From positions 1 through 37,730 of the forward strand of contig JAETNO010000025.1 of assembly GCA_021768245.1 (NCBI GenBank): DNA of 37,730 nucleotides, written 5' to 3'. Source of the stretch: Bacteroidaceae bacterium (GTDB lineage Bacteria; Bacteroidota; Bacteroidia; Bacteroidales; Muribaculaceae). The position numbers and the translations under genes are program-made. Positions 8,298 to 16,746 of this stretch are shown here, one piece after another (position 1 is the stretch's first letter; every line of letters starts with the position of its first letter). Below the pieces are notes generated by a model, which saw nothing but the letters and a program-made list of their open reading frames with translations, was not told where the DNA came from and searched no databases.

Positions 8298-9575
8298 ATG
8301 AAAGTACTTTGGTTTGCCGTAAATCCATCTCTTTACGATGCCCACCGGAACGGCGAACATAACGGCGGCGGTTGGATCGCATCCTTGGAAAAAATAATCC
8401 GAACATCAGATAACATCCGCCTGGGGGTAGCATTCGAACATCCGGATCCGATATTCAAGAAAGAAATCGACGGGGTGTGTTATTATCCGATCCGGGTAAA
8501 ACCGGGATTGCGGCGACGCATATACGCATCGGAAAAAGACAAGATAATTATTGCGGACTGCCTGAAAGTCATAGAGGATTTCAAACCGGACATCATCCAT
8601 GTTTTCGGTTCGGAATGGGGATTCGGATTGGTTGAGAAATACGTAGACATACCAGTCGTCATCCACATGCAGGGCAGCCTTCCTCCCTATGTAAATGCCT
8701 CGTATCCTCCAGGCTATAATTTCTTCACCCAGTGGAAAACATCGCACTACAACCCTATCGTACTGTTAAAAAGACGATTTGTATGGAGTAGAAATGACAA
8801 CTATAAAGTAGCACGTGAAATAGATATCCTGAAACACTGCCGTTATGTCATGGGGCGAACGAACTGGGATTACAATATCACACGCCTGTATGCCCCAGAC
8901 TCACAATATTATCATTGTAATGAAGCACTACGCCCAGTCTTCTTCAATCCCCCGAAAACATGGACATTTCGACAAAGGAAGCGCATACAATTGCTCAGCG
9001 TCGGGTCATGCAGTATGGTCAAAGGCATGGATCTCCTTTTGAAGACAGCCAAATTATTAAAAGATCATACGGATTTTGATTTCGAATGGCTTATTGCCGG
9101 CCCCACCGGGTCTTTCTCTTTCTTCGAGAAAAATGAACGTACGCCTCATGATGCAGTCAACATAAAATTTCTGGGAACACTTTCGGCCGAAGATTTAGCC
9201 GTTCAACTTGCAGAGGCCGACATCTACGTACATACAGCATATATCGACAATTCTCCTAATTCATTATGCGAGGCCCAAATAATCGGAATTCCAGTCATCA
9301 CGACCTATGTAGGCGGAATTCCGTCTCTCGTCAAAAACTACGAAACCGGCATTCTCATCCCGTCAAATGAACCGCACATGCTGGCAATGGAGATCGTTAA
9401 ACTGAGCCGGGATACAAAATTAATGGAGCAACTGAGTCACCAAGGACAACTAGCAGCCCGGCAACGGCATAATCCCGAATCTATCAAAAATACGTTAACC
9501 GATATCTATCAAAAAATTATTTCTCATCAACAAAGATGTATGTCAAAAATATCCGACCAAAATAATCCAGAGTAA
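8298..9575 (+). CDS. GT4-family glycosyltransferase
   Basis: 425-aa GT-B glycosyltransferase. The N-terminal acceptor domain includes DIIHVFGSEWGFG and VVIHMQGSLPPYV. The C-terminal donor domain has LSVGSCSMVKGMDLLLKTAKLL, FLGTLSAEDLAVQLAEADIYVHTAY and NSPNSLCEAQIIGIPVITT (the usual region of the second catalytic Glu), then YVGGIPSLV. It begins 1 bp after the pyruvyl transferase stop, and its stop codon shares a base with the next ATG. Sugar specificity cannot be read from the sequence. Confidence 0.9.
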   Translation: MKVLWFAVNPSLYDAHRNGEHNGGGWIASLEKIIRTSDNIRLGVAFEHPDPIFKKEIDGVCYYPIRVKPGLRRRIYASEKDKIIIADCLKVIEDFKPDIIHVFGSEWGFGLVEKYVDIPVVIHMQGSLPPYVNASYPPGYNFFTQWKTSHYNPIVLLKRRFVWSRNDNYKVAREIDILKHCRYVMGRTNWDYNITRLYAPDSQYYHCNEALRPVFFNPPKTWTFRQRKRIQLLSVGSCSMVKGMDLLLKTAKLLKDHTDFDFEWLIAGPTGSFSFFEKNERTPHDAVNIKFLGTLSAEDLAVQLAEADIYVHTAYIDNSPNSLCEAQIIGIPVITTYVGGIPSLVKNYETGILIPSNEPHMLAMEIVKLSRDTKLMEQLSHQGQLAARQRHNPESIKNTLTDIYQKIISHQQRCMSKISDQNNPE

Positions 9576-10543
9576 TGTATCGTACAATTCGTTTATACGG
9601 ATCTAAGATCATAAATATCGTCCGATTAAGTTCATTTTTACGGATACGGACACTTTGCGTGTTATTCATCCAACTGATACGGGATTTTTTCTATTTTCAT
9701 TTCAAAGAATGCTGTTTTTTTGAAAACCAGAAAATAGATTCTATTCGCCGATGGATGGATGAACATTATTGCGATATGGTTCCTGCAACATTTCCATCGC
9801 TACAAGAAAAGTCAAATAACGATCCGGTATGGATCTTTTGGTATCAGGGAGAGACTGCAATGCCTGAAATTGTAAAAATATGTTACAATAGTATTGTCTC
9901 GAATATACATGACCGGCCAGTCCATTTATTGACCAAAGATAATATTGCCTCACACGTTACACTTCCTAATTATATTTATGATCGATTGAATAGAGGAGAA
10001 CTTTCATACACCCACTTTTCCGACATATTACGCATTTGTTTATTATTTGATAAAGGCGGTATTTGGATGGACAGTACTTTACTGATTACCGATTCAATAT
10101 CAATTCCTGCCCCAGACTATTTTCACTCAATAAAAATTGTGACTGGATCCAATACCACCATATCTGCATACAGGTGGGCTACATTTTTCCTTGCATCAAC
10201 TCATGGTAATCCAGCATTTGGCACTATCCAAAGTATCTTTCTTAAATACCTCCAAGAATACAATAAGATGATCGATTATCTTCTGATAGATTACATCTTC
10301 GACCTAATTTATCGGAAAAACGATTCATTCCGCAGAAGCGTAGACACGATGCCCTATACATCCCCATATTTACACCAATTGCTTTCCGAGATGAACCAAC
10401 CATATGATGCAGAAAAATTCGATCGCATCAAACAAGAAACGACGGTTTTCAAACTAAACCATCGGTTATCATATTATGAAACGGCAGATGGTAAGGAAAC
10501 ATTATACGGGTATTTGAAAAATAAATTTTTAAATACAAAATAA
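9575..10543 (+). CDS. capsular polysaccharide synthesis glycosyltransferase (GT32-like)
   Basis: 322 aa of the Caps_synth/GT32-like family. Features are VWIFWYQGETAMPEIVKICYNSI, then HLLTKDNI, FSDILRICLLFDKGGIWMDSTLLI with the DXD-type motif (residues ~152-172), and FLASTHGNPAFG. The N-terminus is basic and hydrophobic and may associate with the membrane. The start overlaps the preceding stop by one base (TAATG). It is one of the most AT-rich genes in the locus, with many AAA/ATT codons, unlike the flanking rfb genes. This suggests a separate origin. Confidence 0.85.
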   Translation: MYRTIRLYGSKIINIVRLSSFLRIRTLCVLFIQLIRDFFYFHFKECCFFENQKIDSIRRWMDEHYCDMVPATFPSLQEKSNNDPVWIFWYQGETAMPEIVKICYNSIVSNIHDRPVHLLTKDNIASHVTLPNYIYDRLNRGELSYTHFSDILRICLLFDKGGIWMDSTLLITDSISIPAPDYFHSIKIVTGSNTTISAYRWATFFLASTHGNPAFGTIQSIFLKYLQEYNKMIDYLLIDYIFDLIYRKNDSFRRSVDTMPYTSPYLHQLLSEMNQPYDAEKFDRIKQETTVFKLNHRLSYYETADGKETLYGYLKNKFLNTK

Positions 10544-10546
10544 AAA

Positions 10547-11164
10547 ATGCTTTATAAATATATACGAACATTCGGCAATTTACTTCATTGTATATGGCCA
10601 TATTCGCTTTCACAACGGTTTAGCCGGTATTACGCATGGTTTTATACAGCATGGATTGCACATAACGTCCGAAAAATAGGGCTTCATACAGAGGTAGAAC
10701 CGGGATTATATTTAGTCAATGGGAAAAAATACATTGAGATTGGGGACTATTGTCTTATCGGCCGCAATTCCCATATCACGGCTCATGAAATGCCGCAATA
10801 CAATACTCCGGTGAAAATATCGATTGGTGACGGCTGCATGTTCGGTCCGGATATGCATATCACCGCAGTCAATTCTATCCGGATCGGTAAAAACGTCCGC
10901 ACGGGGAAAAGCGTGCTCATTTCGGACAATTCGCACGGAGATCCCAAAGATATGGCGCTCCGGAACATCGCACCGAATGCCCGGCCTATTTATTCCAAAG
11001 GTGCGATCGTCATCGGAGACAATGTGTGGATCGGGGAGAAAGCCGCGATTTTGGCCGGAGTCACGATCGGCGAGGGGGCCATCATCGGTGCGAATGCGGT
11101 GGTTACAAAAAATATTCCCCCGTATTCGATCGCGGCAGGGATTCCGGCCCGAATTATAAAATAA
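10547..11164 (+). CDS. hexapeptide-repeat O-acetyltransferase
   Basis: 205 aa with left-handed beta-helix hexapeptide repeats. Visible repeats include IEIGDYCLIGRNSHI, ISIGDGCMFGPDM, IRIGKNVRTGKSVLI and IVIGDNVWIGEKAAILAGV, ending TKNIPPYSIAAGIPARIIK. The NSHG segment (~residue 126) holds the likely catalytic His. Closest in style to WcaF/serine acetyltransferase-like enzymes that O-acetylate sugars with acetyl-CoA. The first ~55 residues are hydrophobic/aromatic and less conserved. Starts 3 bp after the glycosyltransferase. Confidence 0.88.
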   Translation: MLYKYIRTFGNLLHCIWPYSLSQRFSRYYAWFYTAWIAHNVRKIGLHTEVEPGLYLVNGKKYIEIGDYCLIGRNSHITAHEMPQYNTPVKISIGDGCMFGPDMHITAVNSIRIGKNVRTGKSVLISDNSHGDPKDMALRNIAPNARPIYSKGAIVIGDNVWIGEKAAILAGVTIGEGAIIGANAVVTKNIPPYSIAAGIPARIIK

Positions 11165-11171
11165 TGACTGC

Positions 11172-12494
11172 ATGAATCCATTCTTGATTATAGCGGCACT
11201 GCTAATTCTGTACTCATTAAAAAACTACAAACAAGGTTTTTTTCTCTTTCTGGCGTTCCGGCTGTTCCTAAACAACAACATAAACCTGATAAACCTTCCG
11301 GGCGTTCCGTTATTGACCCTGGAAGTATTCATGTCGATCTTCTTCGCACTGCTATATGTAATCAAAAGAAAAAGATACAGCCGGGTAATAACGACATCTC
11401 CCCTGCCGTTCAACAAGGTATTTATCTGGGTACTATTGTCCTATGTAGTATCGAGCTTTATTTCGATCGCCGGAATCCAGAATACCTTCACGTCACTGCT
11501 ATCCGTTGTTTTTTGCGATTTCATCAGTGCCTATTTATGCTGGATGTTAATATCAAGCAAAGAAGATATACTGAAAGTTGTCAATATATTATTAGGAGCC
11601 TCGCTGATAATTTGCACATATGCATTTATCGAAAAATTCCTGGGTTACAATCCCGTAATGGATTATGAAATAGACCTCGCAGGTCCCAGAGCAACAGACT
11701 GGCAATATCTGGAAGATGAGCGAGGAACCCGTGTCCAATCGTTTTTCCTTCATCCGATCGGCGGCAGCATCAATTTCGGATTGATATTCTGCCTCTGCCT
11801 GTACGGGTACGTGTATTATAAAGCATATTTCAGTAAATTACAGCAAAAAACCATGCTGCTTGTCGGCATTATGGCATTCATCGCATCCCTGCTATCCAAC
11901 AGCCGAACACCGCTGGTATTTCTGGCAGTAGGAATACTCCCGCTGATCAATCTAAAAAACAAACAATCCGTTCGCATCTTAGCTTTTGCGGTAATCAGTA
12001 TAATCGTCCTGATGCCTTATCTGGATTTTGTTGAAAATCTGATCGTATCGGTATTAAATCCGGAAAAAACCGAAATACGAGGCAGCAGTTTAGAAATGCG
12101 CCAGGATCAGTTCGAAGCCGCCTATATTCTTATGTCGAAAAGCCCCATATGGGGATTAGGACAGAAAGCGACACTGTACTTTCCGGATCGCATATTGGTA
12201 GGCCGGCTTCTGGGACTGGAAAGTATCTGGATATGGATTATGGTCGAACGGGGAATATTGGGAATTATCACATACTGTATCTTTATTTTTACTTTATGCC
12301 GATTGGGCTGGCACTCGCGGGGAAAATGCCTGTTCTTTCTCCCGCTGGCTTTCATAGCGGCGTCGACCGTATCTTCAACACCGGGAATGCACCTTTATCT
12401 TTTCTATCTGGTCTACATTCTGATTTATAAAATAGATCGCAACCGATCACGAATAAACAAGCGAAACAATGGAAGTTTCAGTCATCATCGTTAG
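11172..12494 (+). CDS. Wzy-type O-antigen/capsule polymerase
   Basis: 440-aa polytopic membrane protein with roughly ten or more hydrophobic segments and a long central periplasmic-type loop (FLGYNPVMDYEIDLAGPRATD...RGTRVQSFFLHPIG), as in the O-antigen ligase/polymerase family. A later LSNSRTPLVFLAVGILPL and EMRQDQFEAAYILMSKSPIWGLGQKA also resemble WaaL/Wzy proteins. It probably polymerises repeat units in the periplasm. The 3' end overlaps the next glycosyltransferase by 26 bp. Ligase activity instead of polymerase cannot be excluded from sequence alone. Confidence 0.85.
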   Translation: MNPFLIIAALLILYSLKNYKQGFFLFLAFRLFLNNNINLINLPGVPLLTLEVFMSIFFALLYVIKRKRYSRVITTSPLPFNKVFIWVLLSYVVSSFISIAGIQNTFTSLLSVVFCDFISAYLCWMLISSKEDILKVVNILLGASLIICTYAFIEKFLGYNPVMDYEIDLAGPRATDWQYLEDERGTRVQSFFLHPIGGSINFGLIFCLCLYGYVYYKAYFSKLQQKTMLLVGIMAFIASLLSNSRTPLVFLAVGILPLINLKNKQSVRILAFAVISIIVLMPYLDFVENLIVSVLNPEKTEIRGSSLEMRQDQFEAAYILMSKSPIWGLGQKATLYFPDRILVGRLLGLESIWIWIMVERGILGIITYCIFIFTLCRLGWHSRGKCLFFLPLAFIAASTVSSTPGMHLYLFYLVYILIYKIDRNRSRINKRNNGSFSHHR

Positions 12495-13422
12495 CATGAA
12501 CAATTATGAGGTGCTAAGCAGATGTCTGGACAGTATCCGCACACACACCTCGACCTCTTATGAGGTATTTGTCGTCGCATATCTCTTCTCACCGGAAAAC
12601 CTTCAGCATTTGAGACAAAATTACCCGTGGGCGCAGATTATTGAAAGTAATGAAATCCGTGGATTCTCGGCCAACAACAATCTGGCATTGCGAAAAGCAA
12701 CCGGAAAATATTGTTTTGTTCTGAATGACGACACAAAAATAGAATCGGACGTAATCACGAGTTTGGCGGCGACGTTCGACCAATTACCATCGGAGGCTGC
12801 TGTCGTCAGTCCAAAATTGCTATTTGCCGACCACTCGCTTCAATACTGCGGCCGACCTGAAATAAATTGGAAAACATATGTTTTGGCCCAATTAGGATTG
12901 TGGCGCGAAAAAACGGTCGAAAGTCCCTATACGAACCGAATCGGAATATTCCGGACATACAATCTCGTCGGGGCGGCATTTATGATCAAAACAGACATAT
13001 TCCGGCAAATGGGATTTTTCGACGAATACTACTTTTTCTGTCCGGAAGATATCGCATTGTCCACCGCACTGAACAGACGTGGTTATTTTTGCTACGTGAA
13101 CGCATCGGTCGAATTAATTCATTATGAAGGCTGTAGTGGCAAAACACACATTTCCCAGATCAAAACGGCAACAGCCCCTGCAGGTGAAAAAGGGGTGATT
13201 AGATTCCTTTCCGGGTCGTCTGTAGTATTATATATATTTTTAACATGCTTTGCCTGTGTAATAGCAGTTCTGAGAAGCTTAAAATATCGAATACAGAACA
13301 AAGTATCCGGTGATAATGCCAGCATAATGTCAGCAGCAAATCGTAATGTTGCTGCAGCTCTTCTGACAAGAAAAACACCTAAAGAAATTTTCGTCAAATA
13401 TTATAATCGGATAAAGCACTGA
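12469..13422 (+). CDS. GT2-family glycosyltransferase
   Basis: 317-aa GT-A inverting glycosyltransferase. The N-terminus SVIIVSMNNYEVLSRCLDSI is the nucleotide-binding strand. FSANNNLALRKATGKYCFVLNDDTKI carries the metal-binding D-D motif (residues ~65-90). GAAFMIKTDIFRQMGFFDEYYFFCPEDIAL resembles rhamnosyltransferase-type enzymes. A hydrophobic stretch near residue 250 (VVLYIFLTCFACVIAVL) suggests membrane anchoring. Its start lies inside the polymerase gene. A rhamnosyl donor is plausible given the rfb genes, but unproven. Confidence 0.9.
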   Translation: MEVSVIIVSMNNYEVLSRCLDSIRTHTSTSYEVFVVAYLFSPENLQHLRQNYPWAQIIESNEIRGFSANNNLALRKATGKYCFVLNDDTKIESDVITSLAATFDQLPSEAAVVSPKLLFADHSLQYCGRPEINWKTYVLAQLGLWREKTVESPYTNRIGIFRTYNLVGAAFMIKTDIFRQMGFFDEYYFFCPEDIALSTALNRRGYFCYVNASVELIHYEGCSGKTHISQIKTATAPAGEKGVIRFLSGSSVVLYIFLTCFACVIAVLRSLKYRIQNKVSGDNASIMSAANRNVAAALLTRKTPKEIFVKYYNRIKH

Positions 13423-13484
13423 TATATAATCATAATACTGACGAATAACTATAAAATCAACGGCAACCGGACATAAAACAATTT

Positions 13485-14666
13485 ATGCAAATACTTTTAG
13501 CCAATAAATTCTATTATCCGCGCGGCGGCGATTGTGTCTGCACGATCAATCTAGAAGAGCTTTTGAAACAAAAAGGCCATGAAGTAGCCGTTTTTTCCAT
13601 GCAGCATCCGGAAAATCTGGAAACTCCCTGGAGCAAATACTTTCCGAGCGAGGTTAAATTCGCCCCCGGGTTGGGAATAATCGAGGCGCTGCGCCGCCCA
13701 TTCGGCACCCGTGAAGTCAGGACAAAGTTCACCCGACTGCTCGATGAGTTCCAACCGGATATACTCCACCTGAACAATATCCACACCCAACTTTCTCCCG
13801 TTATCGCCGAAATAGCCCATCGACGAGGCGTGAAAGTCGTATGGACTCTGCACGACTACAAACTGCTATGCCCTCGTTACGACTGCCTGCGCAACGGGTT
13901 GCAGGTTTGCGAAGAGTGCTTTAGCGACAAACGCAAGGTGCGGAAGCACAAATGCATGAAAAATTCCGCATTGGCAAGTTTCCTGGCATACAAGGAAGCT
14001 ATGAAATGGACTCGTATGCGCCTGGAAGCAGTTACCGACGCCTTTATTTGTCCCAGCCGGTTTATGGCGGACAAAATGGTTCAGGGCAACTTCGACAAAC
14101 AGAAGATCAATACGCTCTGCAATTTTATCGACATTGCCAAAACCCGGAAAGACGATTACGACAAAGAGAACTATTACTGTTACATAGGCCGTCTTAGTCC
14201 TGAAAAAGGGATCGGAACACTGATCGAAGCGGCAAAGCGACTGCCCTACCCACTGAAGATAATCGGTGGCGGTTCGCTCGAAGAGACGCTGCGCGCCGCA
14301 GCTGCAGGAAGCGATATAGAACTTCTGGGTTATAAACACTGGCCGGAAATCAAGGAAATAGTCGGTAAGGCCCGATTCTGCGTCGTGCCTTCGGAATGGT
14401 ATGAAAACAATCCGCTGTCCGTCATCGAGTCACAATGTCTGGGCACTCCGGTGCTCGGCAGCCGGATCGGCGGCATTCCCGAACTGATCGATGAAGGCAA
14501 GACCGGAATGCTGTTCGAATCCGGAAACGCAAAAGAACTGAAGGCCCGAATCGGACAAATGTTCGCAACCCCGTTCGAATACCGGCAGATCGCACTCGAC
14601 GCACAGAAAAGATATTCGGCAGAGAGGTACTATACAGAACTCCTGAAAATTTACAACAACAGATAA
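13485..14666 (+). CDS. GT4-family glycosyltransferase with cysteine cluster
   Basis: 393 aa. N-terminus LLANKFYYPRGGDCVCTINLEELLKQKGHEV is typical of GT4. DILHLNNIHTQLSPVI and VVWTLHDYKLLCPRYDC follow. A cysteine-rich insert (CPRYDC..CEEC..C, residues ~125-155) recurs in this subfamily and may bind zinc. The donor site is YIGRLSPEKGIGTLIEAA, and EX7E in ENNPLSVIESQCLGTP (residues ~307-322). A 62-bp gap precedes it, the longest in this half of the operon; I see no convincing promoter there. Confidence 0.92.
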   Translation: MQILLANKFYYPRGGDCVCTINLEELLKQKGHEVAVFSMQHPENLETPWSKYFPSEVKFAPGLGIIEALRRPFGTREVRTKFTRLLDEFQPDILHLNNIHTQLSPVIAEIAHRRGVKVVWTLHDYKLLCPRYDCLRNGLQVCEECFSDKRKVRKHKCMKNSALASFLAYKEAMKWTRMRLEAVTDAFICPSRFMADKMVQGNFDKQKINTLCNFIDIAKTRKDDYDKENYYCYIGRLSPEKGIGTLIEAAKRLPYPLKIIGGGSLEETLRAAAAGSDIELLGYKHWPEIKEIVGKARFCVVPSEWYENNPLSVIESQCLGTPVLGSRIGGIPELIDEGKTGMLFESGNAKELKARIGQMFATPFEYRQIALDAQKRYSAERYYTELLKIYNNR

Positions 14667-14667
14667 C

Positions 14668-15738
14668 ATGAATACCCGGAATATACCTCATCCCACGGAT
14701 GCCAGTATCATCCTGACCTATCGTTGCCCGATGAAATGCAAGATGTGCAACATCTGGTTCAACCCCACGAAAAAAGAAGAGGAAATCAAAGCCTCGGATC
14801 TCCGCACGCTGCCGCGGCTGAAATTCATCAACCTGACCGGCGGCGAACCGTTCGTACGCGACGACCTGGCCGAGATCGTCGAAGAGTGCTACAAGCATAC
14901 GGATCGCATCGTCATCTCCACCTCGGGCTGGTTCGAGGAGAAGGTCATCGCGCTGGCGGAAAAATACCCGCAAATCGGCATCCGTATCTCCATCGAGGGC
15001 CTGAGCTGCAAGAACGACGAATTGCGCGGCCATGCCGGAGGCTTCGACAAGGGCCTGCGCACGTTGCTTGCCTTAAAGCAAATGGGCTTGAAGGACATCG
15101 GATTCGGCTGTACCGTATCGAACAACAACTCCAGGGACATGCTTTCGCTGTATCAGTTGAGCAAATCGCTGGGGATGGAGTTCGCAACGGCAGCGTTCCA
15201 CAACTCCTACTATTTCCACAAGGACGACAACGTCATTACCAACAAAGACGAAGTATGCAGGAACTTCGAGCAATTGATCGCGTGGCAGCTGCAGGAGAAC
15301 CACCCCAAGAGCTGGTTCCGGGCTTGGTTCAACATGGGGTTGATCAACTACATCGAAGGCGGCCGGCGTATGTTGCCGTGCGAGGCCGGATCCGCCAATT
15401 TCTTCATCGACCCCTTCGGCGACGTCTATCCCTGCAATGGACTGGAAGAGAAATACTGGCAAAAATCGATGGGCAACATCCACCAAACGCCCGATTTCAT
15501 GGAGATATGGCAAAGCGCCCGGGCGGAGGAGGTGCGTGCCATGGTGCGCAAATGTCCGAAGAACTGCTGGATGGTGGGCACAGCCAGTCCGGTCATGCAT
15601 AAATATGTAAAGTACCCGCTGAAATGGGCGCTCAGGAACAAGCTCCGCAGCATGAGGGGCAAACCGGCCTGTCTGGATAAAAAATGGTGCGACGTCGGCC
15701 AGGATCCGGCGCAAGGAGACCTGAAGCAGCGGATGTAA
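14668..15738 (+). CDS. radical SAM protein with SPASM-like C-terminus
   Basis: 356 aa. The radical SAM cluster motif CPMKCKMCN (CX3CX2C, residues ~18-26) follows SIILTYR. LTGGEPFVRDDL is the GGE SAM-binding segment. C-terminal cysteines (PCEAG, DVYPCNGL, KCPKNCW) suggest an auxiliary Fe-S cluster in a SPASM/twitch-like domain, with the typical FIDPFGDVYPCNG phrase. It starts 1 bp after the GT4 stop and ends 2 bp before the acyltransferase, so it is part of the glycan operon. A role in modifying a sugar, lipid carrier or peptide is inference; no precursor peptide is visible nearby. It is more GC-rich than the genes upstream. Confidence 0.9.
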   Translation: MNTRNIPHPTDASIILTYRCPMKCKMCNIWFNPTKKEEEIKASDLRTLPRLKFINLTGGEPFVRDDLAEIVEECYKHTDRIVISTSGWFEEKVIALAEKYPQIGIRISIEGLSCKNDELRGHAGGFDKGLRTLLALKQMGLKDIGFGCTVSNNNSRDMLSLYQLSKSLGMEFATAAFHNSYYFHKDDNVITNKDEVCRNFEQLIAWQLQENHPKSWFRAWFNMGLINYIEGGRRMLPCEAGSANFFIDPFGDVYPCNGLEEKYWQKSMGNIHQTPDFMEIWQSARAEEVRAMVRKCPKNCWMVGTASPVMHKYVKYPLKWALRNKLRSMRGKPACLDKKWCDVGQDPAQGDLKQRM

Positions 15739-15740
15739 CC

Positions 15741-16742
15741 ATGGAACGGTCGGCAACGGCAGACATCGCCAAGACGATAGGCATCATCCTCGTCGTCATC
15801 GGACATTACAATCCTGCGGATGCCCCCGAATGGTACCACCTCGCCAACCGGTTCATATACGCATTCCACATGCCCCTGTTCATGTTCGCAAGCGGATACA
15901 TCTATGCAATGACCGGGAACAGCCAAAACAAGGGGGGGGGAAACTTCATTTTGAAGAAATTCAAAAGGTTGATGATCCCCTATTTCTCGACAAGCGTCGT
16001 CATAATCAGCATCAAACTTTTGACGCAACAGGGAATGTCCGTGGAAAATCCCGTGACGGCAGCATCGTATATCAAGATGTTCTATCTGCCCGAAGCAGGC
16101 TATTTCCTCTGGTTTATCTGGGCGCTATGGCTGATATTCCTGCTCATAAGCATGATAAAGACGAAAACGGGAAGAACCGTGCTGTTCGCAGCAAGTCTCC
16201 TGACAGGGTTTCTGCCTGTCGACTGGCCCGAAATCTTCTGCATAAACAAGGCCGTGGCCATGCTGAAATATTTTATGCTGGGCGTGTTTCTCATAAATTG
16301 GCCCCGTTGGCTCGATTCGGCGAAGAAAATACCGGGAATGATTCCGGTCTGCGCCCTGCCCGTCCTGTTCGCATGCACCTTGCTCGTCCGAAACGACATA
16401 CTCACCGGCCTGATGGGTTATATATTGCCATTTGCAGGCATCCATACGATATGCGTGATATCGGCACGGATCAAAAGCCTGAAACATATAACGCAAAAAC
16501 TCCTTGTCGTATCGGCCTCTTCTTATATCATCTATCTGTTCCACACCACATTCGAAGGATTCGTCAAATCCCTTGTCCAGCAAGTTCCGTTGCTTGCGAA
16601 CGGCAACGACCCGCTCTATTTCAGCGTCGGGGCCGCGGCCGTAATCGGCGCAGGGATTTTTCTTCCGATCATCCTGCACCGGTATATCTTACAACGTAAT
16701 CGTCTGTTAAGATTCCTGTTCGGACTAAAACCCGCAAAATAA
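15741..16742 (+). CDS. acyltransferase family 3 membrane protein
   Basis: 333-aa polytopic inner-membrane acyltransferase (OafA/NodX-like, PF01757). Signs are IAKTIGIILVVIGHY with the conserved His at residue ~22, FIYAFHMPLFMFASGYIY, and repeated hydrophobic helices up to the C-terminus. It probably O-acetylates or succinylates the glycan. ATG 15741 is chosen because family homology begins there; upstream open frame is shadow of the radical SAM gene. A G9 tract at 15932-15940 encodes NKGGGN at residues ~63-68. Confidence 0.9.
   Translation: MERSATADIAKTIGIILVVIGHYNPADAPEWYHLANRFIYAFHMPLFMFASGYIYAMTGNSQNKGGGNFILKKFKRLMIPYFSTSVVIISIKLLTQQGMSVENPVTAASYIKMFYLPEAGYFLWFIWALWLIFLLISMIKTKTGRTVLFAASLLTGFLPVDWPEIFCINKAVAMLKYFMLGVFLINWPRWLDSAKKIPGMIPVCALPVLFACTLLVRNDILTGLMGYILPFAGIHTICVISARIKSLKHITQKLLVVSASSYIIYLFHTTFEGFVKSLVQQVPLLANGNDPLYFSVGAAAVIGAGIFLPIILHRYILQRNRLLRFLFGLKPAK
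15932..15940 (+). repeat. G9 homopolymer inside acyltransferase gene
   Basis: Nine consecutive G early in the membrane acyltransferase gene encode three glycines in a cytoplasmic-loop-like stretch. One-base slippage would truncate nearly the whole enzyme. This is the second G9 tract in the locus; the other is at 2717-2725. Confidence 0.7.
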
Positions 16743-16746
16743 CAAC

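Noticed and set aside
13423..13484. Internal promoter in the 62-bp gap of the glycan operon
   Set aside because: AT-rich but without a TTTG / TAnnTTTG pair at proper spacing.
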